A stretch of DNA of 64,000 nt from Scatomorpha sp964367935. Its GTDB lineage: Bacteria > Bacillota > Clostridia > Oscillospirales > Oscillospiraceae. Where the stretch lies: assembly GCA_964367935.1 (NCBI GenBank), contig CAYIYZ010000009.1, forward strand, positions 1 to 64,000, given 5' to 3'. The notes under the pieces are model-generated. The model searched no databases and had not been told where the DNA came from. It worked only from the letters and a program-made list of their open reading frames with translations. Below, piece by piece: positions 45,024 to 53,900 of the stretch. Both the position numbers and the translations under genes were made by a program. Each line of letters starts with the position of its first letter. Positions within the stretch are counted from its first letter, which is position 1.

Positions 45024-45873
45024 GAATAAAAGTCGCCTCGTCCCCTATCCTTCGGGCGCATTTATACCAGAGCGTGACCTTGGCAGTATGCCCGTCTTAG
45101 AAGTGCTTCATCTCGGTATAGATTTCGGTGGCCTGACCGCTGTCGATAACTTTTCTATCACCGTAGGGCGCACTGAAATCGCAGGTATTATAGGGCCTAA
45201 CGGAGCCGGAAAGACAACCGTTTTCAACTTGCTCACCAACGTTTATGAGCCCACCCGCGGTACTATCATGGTAAACGGTATAGACACAAAGGGTAAGAGC
45301 GCATATCAAGTTAACAAGCTCGGCATAGCACGCACTTTCCAAAACATCAGACTCTACTCTAATATGTCCGTTTTGGATAATGTCAAAGTCGGTGCGCACA
45401 ACTCCATAGGTCAGGGCCTTCTATCCGCTGTCACACATATGTTCGGCTACAATAAGACTGAGCGTGCGGCAGAGGCGAGTGCGCTTGAGCTGCTTGACTT
45501 TTTCTCCTTGGCGGACAGTGCGAATGCCTTGGCAGGCAGTCTGCCATATGGTGCGCAGAGACGGCTCGAAATAGTCAGGGCACTCGCTACGGGGCCCTCT
45601 ATTTTACTGCTTGACGAACCCGCCGCAGGTATGAACCCCTCGGAGACAGCTGAGCTCATGGAGAACATTCGCAAAATACGTGATACCTTCGGCATAGCCA
45701 TCATGCTCATTGAGCACGATATGAGCCTTGTCATGGGCATATGCGAGGGTATTTGCGTCTTAAACTACGGTAAGATTATAGCAAAAGGCACGCCTGACGA
45801 GATTAAGTCTAATCCGCAGGTCATAGAGGCGTATTTGGGTAGAAAGGAGCAGTCGGTCGATGCTGAAGATTGA
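45016..45873 (+). CDS. livG: Branched-chain amino acid ABC ATPase LivG
   Basis: A 285-residue ATPase. Walker A GPNGAGKTT (near 59-67), the signature LPYGAQRRLEI (near 178), Walker B ILLLDEPAAGM and the H-loop IEHDM. It carries about 24 residues at the N-terminus before the usual start, so the true start could be a little further in, but GGAGAGGAG supports the ATG at 45016. Confidence 0.92.
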   Translation: MDKNKSRLVPYPSGAFIPERDLGSMPVLEVLHLGIDFGGLTAVDNFSITVGRTEIAGIIGPNGAGKTTVFNLLTNVYEPTRGTIMVNGIDTKGKSAYQVNKLGIARTFQNIRLYSNMSVLDNVKVGAHNSIGQGLLSAVTHMFGYNKTERAAEASALELLDFFSLADSANALAGSLPYGAQRRLEIVRALATGPSILLLDEPAAGMNPSETAELMENIRKIRDTFGIAIMLIEHDMSLVMGICEGICVLNYGKIIAKGTPDEIKSNPQVIEAYLGRKEQSVDAED

Positions 45874-46558
45874 GAACATTAATGTATTTTATGGTAAGAT
45901 ACACGCTATAAAGGATGTATCTTTCAATGTAGCGGAGGGCGAGGTCGTTGCTCTTATAGGTGCTAACGGCGCCGGCAAGTCAACTACACTAAAGACCATT
46001 TCCGGTATGCTCCGCTCACGCACAGGCTCTGTTAAATTTATGGGCGAGGACATCTCTAAGGTAGAGTCTTACAAGCTACTCTCAAAGGGTTTAGCGCATG
46101 TGCCCGAGGGTCGACGTGTATTCTTGCAGATGTCTGTGCTTGAAAATTTAGAGATGGGCGCATACATCAAGGGCAAAGCAGCGAAAGAGGATCTTGACAG
46201 GGTCTATGAATTGTTCCCCCGCCTTTTTGAGCGACGCACTCAAACTGCGGGCACGCTGTCGGGCGGTGAGCAACAGATGCTCGCCATGGGTAGGGCACTT
46301 ATGAGTAGACCTACTCTTATGATGATGGATGAGCCGTCAATGGGTCTTGCGCCGATTTTGGTACAGCAGATTTTCGATATCGTACGTGAACTTAACCGTG
46401 CCGGCACTACCATACTTTTGGTGGAGCAAAATGCTGAGATGGCACTTTCCGTATCTGACAGGGCTTATGTACTTGAGTCGGGCGCTGTCACCATCAGCGG
46501 TAGCGGAAAGGAGCTTGCGGCGAGTGACGAGATTAAGAGGGCGTATCTCGGCGGTTAA
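45860..46558 (+). CDS. livF: Branched-chain amino acid ABC ATPase LivF
   Basis: A 232-residue ATPase with Walker A GANGAGKST (about 34-42), LSGGEQQMLAMGRAL signature (near 132), Walker B LMMMDEPSMGL and C-terminal YLGG. Overlaps livG by 14 bases and has an AAAGGAG site inside that gene. Last gene of the operon. Confidence 0.93.
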   Translation: MLKIENINVFYGKIHAIKDVSFNVAEGEVVALIGANGAGKSTTLKTISGMLRSRTGSVKFMGEDISKVESYKLLSKGLAHVPEGRRVFLQMSVLENLEMGAYIKGKAAKEDLDRVYELFPRLFERRTQTAGTLSGGEQQMLAMGRALMSRPTLMMMDEPSMGLAPILVQQIFDIVRELNRAGTTILLVEQNAEMALSVSDRAYVLESGAVTISGSGKELAASDEIKRAYLGG

Positions 46559-46587
46559 GTGCCGCACCAAAACGTTTGCGGTGAAGC

Positions 46588-46705
46588 TAATTAAAAGTTT
46601 TACTCGATTTTTTGAAAAAAATCGTGGGGTGCAGGGGCAAAGCTCCTGCTCGCCGTCCGCAGACGGCGAAATCCCCATGGGGTTTGGGGCAAAGCCCCAA
46701 CTAAC
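46588..46705. repeat. Intergenic repeat, copy 2 (short form)
   Basis: Same element as at 31110-31320: AAAAGTTTTACTCGATTTT, AAATCGTGGGGT, GGGGCAAAGC, CGCCGTCCGCAGACGG, then GGGGTTTGGGGC and CCCCAACTAA. It lies after livF, as copy 1 lies after the sulfotransferase operon. It lacks the extra 75 bases of copy 1. Confidence 0.75.
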
Positions 46706-46716
46706 AAAACACAAGA

Positions 46717-46747
46717 TAATAATCTGAGTAACTCAGGTTATTATTTT
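46717..46747 (+). terminator. Terminator of the liv operon
   Basis: CTGAG/CTCAG core with AT-rich extension (arms about 46717-46728 and 46732-46743), followed by TTTT. Confidence 0.75.
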
Positions 46748-46850
46748 GTGTTATAGGCAGAAAAAATCGCATTTATTGTAGACAGGAACGCTAATTGGGT
46801 GTATTTTAGTCTGAGAGTGTAAAAGATAAGACTTGAGGGGAGTGTGTTTA

Positions 46851-47618
46851 GTGCCAAGAGAAGAATGGGAACGTCTTTTAACCGCTGCACTTGAAATCGG
46901 GCGTCGTATGATGCAGTCCGGCGCTGAAGCAAGACGTGTCGAGGATACTATCACTCGTATTTGTCGTGCCTATGGTTGTGATAGGTGCGAGGTATTTGCT
47001 ATGGTATCCCTTATCATCGTCTCTCTTACCGATACGGAAGGACGTTGTTACACACAAACCGTTCGAGTTCCGAGTATGGGTGTCGATTTAGCTCTGCTTG
47101 AAGACATGAACGCTGAAGCTCGCCTTATTTGCGCTTACAGACCGTCTGCTTCGGAAGTTGAGCGCTCACTCAACGCTTCCGCTCCTACTAAGCTTTCCGT
47201 AAAACTCGGACTCTTAGGCTACTTCTTAGGAGCCGGTGGCTTTGCTTTGTTTTACGGTGCAAGCTTAAGTGACCTCATGTGTGTGGGCATCATATCTATA
47301 CTCGTGTTTCTACTTGACAGATATTACTATAAAGATACATTGAATCAAATTCTTTACACGAGCATCTCTTGTTTTCTTTCCGGCTGTATTGCTATACTCT
47401 CTGTCTACCTCGGTATTGGTGACAATGTCGACTATATCGTAATGGGCGCTATTATGCTCTATATACCCGGTATGGGCTTCGCTAACGGTATACGTGAGAT
47501 GTTCCATCGCGACATTATCACGGGCCTATACAGATTAATTGAATCAGTTCTTATCGCTGCAAGTATAGCAGTCGGATTCGCTGTTTCCTTTGCGCTGTTA
47601 GGAGGGCTGATTCGATGA
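46851..47618 (+). CDS. Threonine/serine exporter, large subunit type (ThrE N-domain)
   Basis: A 255-residue protein of the DUF1212/ThrE family. The cytoplasmic N-terminal part has GRRMMQSGAEARRVEDTI (about 11-28), the family hallmark, and CEVFAMVSLI; the C-terminal half has five or so membrane helices. The GTG at 46851 is taken as start because AGGGGAG lies eight bases upstream. It overlaps the next gene by 4 bases. With it, the pair forms a split exporter for Thr/Ser or dicarboxylates. Confidence 0.88.
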   Translation: MPREEWERLLTAALEIGRRMMQSGAEARRVEDTITRICRAYGCDRCEVFAMVSLIIVSLTDTEGRCYTQTVRVPSMGVDLALLEDMNAEARLICAYRPSASEVERSLNASAPTKLSVKLGLLGYFLGAGGFALFYGASLSDLMCVGIISILVFLLDRYYYKDTLNQILYTSISCFLSGCIAILSVYLGIGDNVDYIVMGAIMLYIPGMGFANGIREMFHRDIITGLYRLIESVLIAASIAVGFAVSFALLGGLIR

Positions 47619-48151
47619 CTTTTGATACATGGTTATTTCAGCTATTCGCCATTTGCTTGGGAGCTATCGGCTTTTCTCTATTTAACAAGATTAAGGTAAA
47701 GCATCTTGCTCCAAGCACTCTTGGAGGTCTACTGACCTGGGTTATCTACACCGCTATGTTCTCATATACAGATCACATATTCTTAGCCACACTTGTCGGC
47801 GGTGTCTTCTCGGGAGTTTGGGCCGAGGTTATGGCACGTGTTATGAAGGCTCCTGCCAATGTGTATATCCCCGGTGCCATCATTCCACTCTTACCGGGTA
47901 GCGCATTGTACTCAACTATGAGCGCCCTTTTGGATGGGAATACTGAGCTGTTTTCTGAGCACGGCACTCGCACCCTGCTCATTACCTTCGGGCTCGCTTC
48001 CGGCATATTACTCTCATCTATTATCGCCCATTATATTTTAAAATTCGGCGCTTTCTTTAAGAGACGCTACAGTATGGCTCGTGCTCTTGCACTGAAGTTA
48101 AGAATACAAAGAGAAAAATCTAAGGATATTTCGGACGAGTTCGATCGCTAA
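47615..48151 (+). CDS. Threonine/serine exporter, small subunit type (ThrE C-domain)
   Basis: A 178-residue membrane protein of the DUF3815/ThrE_2 family with five helices and the motif VYIPGAIIPLLPGSALYSTM (about 88-107), nearly invariant in the family. Coupled to the upstream subunit by ATGA overlap. Ends before a strong terminator. Confidence 0.88.
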   Translation: MTFDTWLFQLFAICLGAIGFSLFNKIKVKHLAPSTLGGLLTWVIYTAMFSYTDHIFLATLVGGVFSGVWAEVMARVMKAPANVYIPGAIIPLLPGSALYSTMSALLDGNTELFSEHGTRTLLITFGLASGILLSSIIAHYILKFGAFFKRRYSMARALALKLRIQREKSKDISDEFDR

Positions 48152-48153
48152 CT

Positions 48154-48188
48154 AAAAAAGTGCCGTCGCATAGCGACGGCACTTTTTT
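48154..48188. terminator. Bidirectional terminator
   Basis: GTGCCGTCGC (48160-48169) pairs with GCGACGGCAC (48173-48182), flanked by six As and six Ts. It ends both the exporter operon and the convergent CoA-ligase operon. Confidence 0.92.
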
Positions 48189-48191
48189 AGT

Positions 48192-49526
48192 TTACACTTC
48201 TCTGATGAGTTTCTTAAACTCTGCGCCAGACTTCAAGGCACCCGAAGGTAATATTTTTACCTCAGGCACTGCTTTGCCCTTGAAGAACTCGTGCTTAGCC
48301 ATAGTCTCAGCTATAACCTTCTCATAGCCCTCAGGCTGATGTATGCACTCTACCTCAAAGTAAAGCTCGTTCGTAGCTGCTCTATGGTATATCTCGTAAT
48401 CCACCACACAGCTGTTCGAGAACATAAGGTCATCAAACTTCGTGGGATACAGCTCCATGCCGTCTATCTCCACAATCGCCTCTAATCTGCGTGCTACGTG
48501 TCCTAAACTATCCAGCATAGCTCCGCATTTGCAGGGCCCTTTCTTTATAGTGCTTATATCATGTGTTCTATAGCGTATAAGCGGCATTGCCTCACGCCCT
48601 AAAGTAGTTAGCACCACTTCGCCTTCCTCGCCCTCTGCTACAGGTTCGCCTGTTTCAGGGTCAAGCAACTCTACTATTATATCAAACTCATTGTAGTGGA
48701 AGCCATCGCCATCAGGACAGTCTACAGCCAAACCATACCCAGACTCAGTCAAGCCATAGTGTGTGACCACCTTGCACCCCCACGCTTCCTCTAGGTTCCT
48801 ACGCATCGACGGCGATACTTCGCTTATCGTCGTAAACATAGTCTTAACACCTAAGGACTTGAGATCATGTATCTTCTCAGACTCCTTCGTTATGCGGTAG
48901 ATTACCCTCGCATCACCGAACCATAGGACCGGCTTATGCTCCAAACACAGTGCCATCTGCTCCTCTGAAGGCAAACTCAGGCCGGCAGAGTACCCCTTCA
49001 TACCGTGCTTGCCTACTCCCTCTGCTAACAAAGTGCCTATGCCCCTTACCGCACTGTCAGGTAACAATATATGTATGCTGTCACCCTCCTGCGCCATCGT
49101 ATGCATTCCCGTGCCCAAAAAGTCCGTTATTGCGCCTATGTCCTTATACGAAAAATACATGCTCTTCTGAGGTCCCGTTGTACCCGTACTTACAAATGTC
49201 ACCGGCTTTTCTACGCCGGATTGTGATATGCAAAGGAATTTATATCCGCCCCTCGCTATGTCAGACGGTGCAGTGAACGGCAATTTCTTTATATCGTCCA
49301 TGCTCTTAATGTCCTCGGGCTTCACGCCCATCTCGTCCATTATGTCACGATACCACTTACTTTTTTCATACACATACTCAACCGTCTTCAAAAAACGATG
49401 GAGCCTATGCTCCCTGAAAACCTCATTGTCTACGGTACCCTCGCCCTTCAGCGTGAAGTCACCTTTTCTCTCAATATCCTGCTTGCAGAGCGCAAACAGG
49501 CCCTTTTCCATGCTTACTACCGGCAT
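48192..49526 (-). CDS. Phenylacetate-CoA ligase-like (PaaK-type) enzyme
   Basis: A 444-residue AMP-forming acyl-CoA ligase. The ATP loop FVSTGTTGPQKS is at 111-122, the adenine site THYGLTESG near 255-263, YRTHDIST near 320 and the C-terminal lysine in SGALKSGAEFK near the end. Length and order match PaaK. It should activate an (aryl)carboxylic acid to its CoA thioester via an adenylate, or only adenylate it. The acid is unknown. GGGAGGAA precedes the ATG. It is the last gene after two radical SAM genes and a transporter; PaaK-like ligases next to COG1964-type radical SAM proteins are also known from the D. vulgaris DVU_1553 neighbourhood, as I recall. Confidence 0.85.
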   Translation of the reverse strand: MPVVSMEKGLFALCKQDIERKGDFTLKGEGTVDNEVFREHRLHRFLKTVEYVYEKSKWYRDIMDEMGVKPEDIKSMDDIKKLPFTAPSDIARGGYKFLCISQSGVEKPVTFVSTGTTGPQKSMYFSYKDIGAITDFLGTGMHTMAQEGDSIHILLPDSAVRGIGTLLAEGVGKHGMKGYSAGLSLPSEEQMALCLEHKPVLWFGDARVIYRITKESEKIHDLKSLGVKTMFTTISEVSPSMRRNLEEAWGCKVVTHYGLTESGYGLAVDCPDGDGFHYNEFDIIVELLDPETGEPVAEGEEGEVVLTTLGREAMPLIRYRTHDISTIKKGPCKCGAMLDSLGHVARRLEAIVEIDGMELYPTKFDDLMFSNSCVVDYEIYHRAATNELYFEVECIHQPEGYEKVIAETMAKHEFFKGKAVPEVKILPSGALKSGAEFKKLIREV

Positions 49527-49614
49527 AGTTCCTCCCTGTTCCTTTTACGTTTTATTCAAACCTGTCACCTGCCACATAAGCGGCAGGTGACAGTAGTTTG
49601 CTATAAATTAGCGA

Positions 49615-51015
49615 CTATATCTCTTCGCTCTCTCGTCTTCTCTTGTCAAGCTCTAGCACTATATTCTTCTGTGTATCCCTATCAAGTTTATACAGGAAGA
49701 ATATCATTGCCGACATTACTATATACAGTCCCGCAGGTATCATGCTCACAGAGGCATTTATCATATTGCTTACCTCTGTACTCGGCACCTCATTAGGCAC
49801 AAAACCTATCATGCCCAGGATCGCAAGTATAACTGCAGGTCCCACAGCACCGCCAAACTTCATCGAAAATGATACAAACGCTGCCAAGAATCCGTCACTG
49901 CGTATTCCATGCTTGTATTCGCCATAATCCACACAGTCCGGCACCATGCTAACAAGTGTCGCTGATGTGAAGCCGTTGAATATCGCAAACACAAATATCA
50001 ACACAAAATATATAGGACTCGGCGCCGCAAAGAAGTACATCATCCCAAACAACACTGAACATATTGCAAGAGTACCAGCAGCTGTTTTGCCCTTATTTGT
50101 AACCAGTTTTGAAAATGAACTCGCACACAAGGCGCCCGTTATGCCGCCAATCATATTCACAAGTGCAAACGTTCCATACATACTGAAATCTCCCACATAG
50201 TATGAGAAGTAATATGTATACATCGTAGCACGTCCATAACTCGAAAATCCAAGTAGGAAAAAGCCCAAAGTAACCGTCATCATCGGTAAATTCCTGAACA
50301 TCGTGCTCAGTAACTTAGAAATAGCCACTGTTCTCGACTTTGATACCGGTGTTACTACCTCTTTAGAGAATATCGCTGAGCTCACAAATATGGGTAAGCC
50401 CACTACACATGCCATCAACACCGTTAAGAAGTAGCCCTGACGTATGTTGCTTCCGCCCATCTTTGCGATAACGTCAACCGCAAACATGCCTACTATGCCT
50501 ATTGACAAGTTAGTAAACATCATCTTTTTACCCGCTATGCTACCTCTCTGCTGTCCATTAGAGGTCAACACGCCTATCATCGCCTGATACGCCGTCGCAC
50601 AGATCGTAGCCGCTATAGTTACAAGAATATACAGAGCGTACATCCATACTACCTTCTGCGTATATCCCCATTCGGGATTTGCATTGAAAAGAAGTACCAT
50701 CAGAATAGCAAGCAAGACTCCGCCCACAAGCACCCAAGGTCTATATCTTCCCCAACGTGTTCGTGTACGATCTAAGATTATTCCCATCAAAGGATCGTTC
50801 ACCGCATCAAATAGACGCACTATAAACAAAAGAAGTGACACCGCTCCCAAGCTGACACCTATAACATCTGTATAGTAGATGCTTATGAACGAGGCCGCCC
50901 ACATGTACATTAACTGATAACCGGACTCTCCAACAGCTGCTGTGACTTGCTTTCTAAACGACAGAATGACATCTGTCGATGCCCTATGCCCTAAGTCGCT
51001 ATTTGATGTATTCAT
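49615..51015 (-). CDS. GPH-type (MelB-like) MFS symporter
   Basis: A 466-residue transporter with 12 helices. The signature DAVNDPLMGIILDRTRTRWG (near 65-85) with following RYRPWVL is characteristic of glycoside-pentoside-hexuronide:cation symporters, though homologues also carry other anionic substrates. ATG 51015 (with GGGAG five bases upstream) is preferred over 51027. It sits between the CoA ligase and the radical SAM genes, so it may take up the acid that the ligase activates, or export the product. Confidence 0.88.
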   Translation of the reverse strand: MNTSNSDLGHRASTDVILSFRKQVTAAVGESGYQLMYMWAASFISIYYTDVIGVSLGAVSLLLFIVRLFDAVNDPLMGIILDRTRTRWGRYRPWVLVGGVLLAILMVLLFNANPEWGYTQKVVWMYALYILVTIAATICATAYQAMIGVLTSNGQQRGSIAGKKMMFTNLSIGIVGMFAVDVIAKMGGSNIRQGYFLTVLMACVVGLPIFVSSAIFSKEVVTPVSKSRTVAISKLLSTMFRNLPMMTVTLGFFLLGFSSYGRATMYTYYFSYYVGDFSMYGTFALVNMIGGITGALCASSFSKLVTNKGKTAAGTLAICSVLFGMMYFFAAPSPIYFVLIFVFAIFNGFTSATLVSMVPDCVDYGEYKHGIRSDGFLAAFVSFSMKFGGAVGPAVILAILGMIGFVPNEVPSTEVSNMINASVSMIPAGLYIVMSAMIFFLYKLDRDTQKNIVLELDKRRRESEEI

Positions 51016-51044
51016 ACTATCTCCCATCTTTCTTTAGCAAAAAA

Positions 51045-52301
51045 TTAACAAATGCCCTCATAGATTTTAGCCCCATCTACAGAGCTTAAGTACTGACTGC
51101 AAAGAGGTACAACGCCTCTCTCAGGCGACAGTACGCCTATTCTGCAACGCCTAACACGCTCTAAATCAAAGTTCCATGCGTCCATAAAAGCCATTCCGCC
51201 TATGGTCAAAAGCTTCATCGGACTCTTGCTCCATGCCTTCGCTGTATAGTCTCGCACCTTCTTTGCACTACTTAAACCGCGCTTAGGTGTTATGCTCTTC
51301 AACCTGCCCTTTCCGTCTATCATATACGCCGCCTGAAACGAACAAAGCGGATGCTGACAGTTCACCGGTACAAAGTCACTTTCTTCTATGCCTTCTGTCT
51401 CTGACAGTGAGCGTATCACCCTCGGAATAGTCACTCGCTCGCCCGGCTCATATGTACCAAAATAGCTTATTGGCTGAAAATTTATGCCGCGTATCGTCGG
51501 CGAATACCGCTTTGCTACCTCTACAATTTCACGTAATCCATCACCGTTTAAGTCCGGCAGCACCACCGTGGCTAGTACCACAGCTAAACCTGCCTCAACG
51601 CAACTTTCTATCGCCGCTATTTTCGTGTCATACAAGTCACGTCCGTACTTCTTAACGTAGGTCTCCCTGTCTGTGCCCTCGAAGCCTAAATATATGACGC
51701 TGACGCCCCACTCAACAAGCTTCTTTGCGTAATCGGCTTCTGCCGCAAGTCGCAAGCCATTCGTATTTACCTGAATATGGTGGAATCCACATGAATTTGC
51801 ATGTGCTATGATCTCTTTTAAATCATTTCGTACCGTAGGCTCTCCTCCGCAGAGCTCCAAGGGATACTCACCCTGCAATCTCTCCGCAGCCTTGTCTATC
51901 TGCTCACACATCTGCTCAGTACTCGGCATATACACCGCCTGACCATCTATCTTCGTAAAGCATATAGGACAATCTATATTGCACACATTGCTCGTCATGA
52001 GTGCCACAGACACCATCTGCTCACAGTGACTCTCACAGGGCCCGCAGTCATGAGGACACCCCTTCTCCATGGGCCTCTTTTGCATATCCGGCCCCACTTC
52101 CTCTGCCATGGCCGCTTCGCCTATCCAGTCTATATAGTGCTCCGCATCCGCTTCCCACACTATAGTTTCACACTCTCCGTGCTCTTTACAGCTCTTTTGC
52201 ATCCATATGGTATCGTCTCGCTCAACAAGCTGAGCATCTATTACTTCCAGGCAAGTAGGACACACACTCTTAGTCTCTCTTACCACACGCTCAGACGCCA
52301 T
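51045..52301 (-). CDS. Radical SAM protein, COG1964 type, no. 1
   Basis: A 418-residue radical SAM enzyme. The cluster motif CNIDCPIC is at C107, C111 and C114. In front are a zinc-ribbon-like CPTC (14-17) with C38, and CPHDCGPCESH (82-92), a layout I associate with the COG1964 group that includes MJ0619 (a methanopterin methylase), archaeal Tes and bacterial TrsS. A GGEPTVR follows. The C-terminus has a Cys-rich part (CRIGVLSPERGVVPLC). It likely forms a C-C or C-S bond on a hydrophobic or cofactor-type substrate. GGGAGGAG precedes the ATG. It overlaps the upstream radical SAM gene by 11 bases. Confidence 0.87.
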   Translation of the reverse strand: MASERVVRETKSVCPTCLEVIDAQLVERDDTIWMQKSCKEHGECETIVWEADAEHYIDWIGEAAMAEEVGPDMQKRPMEKGCPHDCGPCESHCEQMVSVALMTSNVCNIDCPICFTKIDGQAVYMPSTEQMCEQIDKAAERLQGEYPLELCGGEPTVRNDLKEIIAHANSCGFHHIQVNTNGLRLAAEADYAKKLVEWGVSVIYLGFEGTDRETYVKKYGRDLYDTKIAAIESCVEAGLAVVLATVVLPDLNGDGLREIVEVAKRYSPTIRGINFQPISYFGTYEPGERVTIPRVIRSLSETEGIEESDFVPVNCQHPLCSFQAAYMIDGKGRLKSITPKRGLSSAKKVRDYTAKAWSKSPMKLLTIGGMAFMDAWNFDLERVRRCRIGVLSPERGVVPLCSQYLSSVDGAKIYEGIC

Positions 52302-53676
52302 ACAGTCTCCTCCCGTCCTCGCTCGTCAAGTGATACAAGCATAGTGGCACTTCGCCATCTTTGTCACACACAGTAACACAGCAGCTCTCAACCCTGTCTA
52401 TATCTATATTCCACACGTCTTGAAACGCCATTGACGAAATATTCAAGGTGTACTCACTCAGCCTGCGCCTAAGGGCTGCCCAGCCTCCACTCTCATCACA
52501 GCCACAAGACTGCTCTGCCGTCTCTGTCGCCTCACCCTCACAGCCGCAAGACTGAGACTCTGCCGTGGTTCCACCCCAAAAACGCCTCGTGTACTTATTT
52601 GTCATCAGCGCAAAACGCTCCATGCGCTCATCACCCTGACACGCACAGCCTGCGCCCTCCTGTACCTCTTTCGGCTCACTCTTACTTAGACCCACAAGCT
52701 TGCCGCTCTCGTCCAAAACAAAAGCCGACGAGAAAGAACACAGAGCACTGTACTTCGCACGAGGTGCTAATTGTGAAAATATTATCTCACTTTGCTCGCA
52801 AATGTCAAGCATTAATTTGTCCAGAGTATACCTCTCCTCCTTTTTCCCTTCCGGAAACCTTCCGAAAAAGCTCACAGGCTGGAAGTGTATGCCCTTAACC
52901 GTCGGTATATTCGCCTTTGCAAATTCTATTATATCGCCTATATGGCTGTCATTTACATCTCTAATTATTACAGGTACCAGCATTACACCAATGCCCACTT
53001 CTCTGCAATTTTCTATTGCCGCAAGCTTTACATCCACCATTTTTCTGCCTCTGGTGAACGCATAAATCTCCTCTGTCAGTCCGTCAAACTGCAAGTAAAT
53101 AAGATCGCATCCTGCGTCTTTTAACTTCTTCAAGTATTCTTTATCCTTCGATATGCGTATTCCATTTGAATTGACCTGCACATGTCCGAAACCTATACTC
53201 TTTGCCATGGCTACTAGCTCAGGTAAGTCTTCTCGCAGTGTCGCTTCTCCGCCCGAAAACTGTAATGAACAGCCGCCTGCCTTCGCATACAACCTTCTTA
53301 ACCTGCGCTCCGCCTCCTCAAAAGGCATATGCTCCTCATGTCTTGCAGGACTTGAGGATGCAAAACATATAGGACATTGCATATTACACTCTTCAGTTAC
53401 CTCAATAACAGCTGTACATATGCCGCCCCTATGACTATCACACAATCCGCAACTAAACGGACAATTATCGTTTTCACCGGGCTTTCCGCCAATCATGGGC
53501 GCTAGCTCCGAACGACTCGTATACTGCTCGAAACTCTCAGTATCTTCCCATATCAGTGACTTGTAAGAGCCATGCTCCTCACAAGTTTTTTCTATCCATA
53601 CACCCTCTTCGTCCTTAACTATATCTGCCTCAATTAGCGCCAAACAAACAGGACATAGGCTCTTGGTCTTTCTCAT
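52291..53676 (-). CDS. Radical SAM protein, COG1964 type, no. 2, with Cys-rich insert
   Basis: A 461-residue paralogue of the protein encoded downstream. Cluster motif CNMQCPIC (C97, C101, C104), zinc-ribbon-like CPVC (8-11) with CEEH, and CPFSCGLCDSH (72-82). It differs by an insert (about 340-397) with CACQ and two SCGC motifs in an acidic Ser/Thr-rich stretch, absent from protein no. 1; it could bind another metal or cluster. The ATG at 53676 is chosen because AGGGGG lies just upstream and the zinc motif then falls at residue 8; a frame 47 residues longer runs into the palindrome upstream. First gene of the downstream operon. Confidence 0.86.
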   Translation of the reverse strand: MRKTKSLCPVCLALIEADIVKDEEGVWIEKTCEEHGSYKSLIWEDTESFEQYTSRSELAPMIGGKPGENDNCPFSCGLCDSHRGGICTAVIEVTEECNMQCPICFASSSPARHEEHMPFEEAERRLRRLYAKAGGCSLQFSGGEATLREDLPELVAMAKSIGFGHVQVNSNGIRISKDKEYLKKLKDAGCDLIYLQFDGLTEEIYAFTRGRKMVDVKLAAIENCREVGIGVMLVPVIIRDVNDSHIGDIIEFAKANIPTVKGIHFQPVSFFGRFPEGKKEERYTLDKLMLDICEQSEIIFSQLAPRAKYSALCSFSSAFVLDESGKLVGLSKSEPKEVQEGAGCACQGDERMERFALMTNKYTRRFWGGTTAESQSCGCEGEATETAEQSCGCDESGGWAALRRRLSEYTLNISSMAFQDVWNIDIDRVESCCVTVCDKDGEVPLCLYHLTSEDGRRLYGV

Positions 53677-53688
53677 ATTTTCCCCCTG

Positions 53689-53864
53689 GGGTGGTGCACA
53701 TAAAACCGAACCCGCCTTGTGCGGTGTCTTTACGCGCAATACCACGTTATTTTCCTTGGTGGGCGACAGCCCACCTGCGTTAACTGCCTCGTCTCGCACG
53801 AAAATCCACTCACACAAGGTCGTAGATTTCAGTGAGCACGGGTTCGAATTTATGTGCGCCGCCC
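53689..53864 (-). ncRNA. 176-bp imperfect palindrome; structured leader or MITE
   Basis: The outer arms (53689-53714 and 53839-53864) match over 22 of 26 bases as inverted repeats. Inside, CCTTGTG (53715-53721) pairs with CACAAGG (53813-53819) and continues with mismatches. The centre has a perfect 7-bp hairpin, GGTGGGC/GCCCACC (53758-53775). As RNA from the minus strand it would fold into one long branched hairpin directly before the ribosome site of radical SAM gene no. 2. It is either a non-autonomous transposon-like element or a cis-regulatory leader. I could not match it to a known riboswitch class. Confidence 0.6.
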
Positions 53865-53894
53865 TAAAAAAGGGGCAGGCTCTCGCCTGCCCCT
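53865..53894 (-). terminator. Terminator after the VOC gene
   Basis: Ten-base perfect arms (53871-53880 and 53885-53894, AGGGGCAGGC) with a 4-base loop, followed on the minus strand by a T run. It divides the HgdABC-type operon from the radical SAM operon. Confidence 0.88.
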
Positions 53895-53900
53895 CTGCGA

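Noticed and set aside
46329..46727. Frames overlapping the end of livF and the intergenic repeat
   Set aside because: They arise from livF in other frames and from the repeat; nothing supports translation.
53689..53864. T-box or SAM riboswitch before the radical SAM operon
   Set aside because: I could not find a T-box sequence, a specifier loop or the SAM-I core; only the long hairpin fold is supported.
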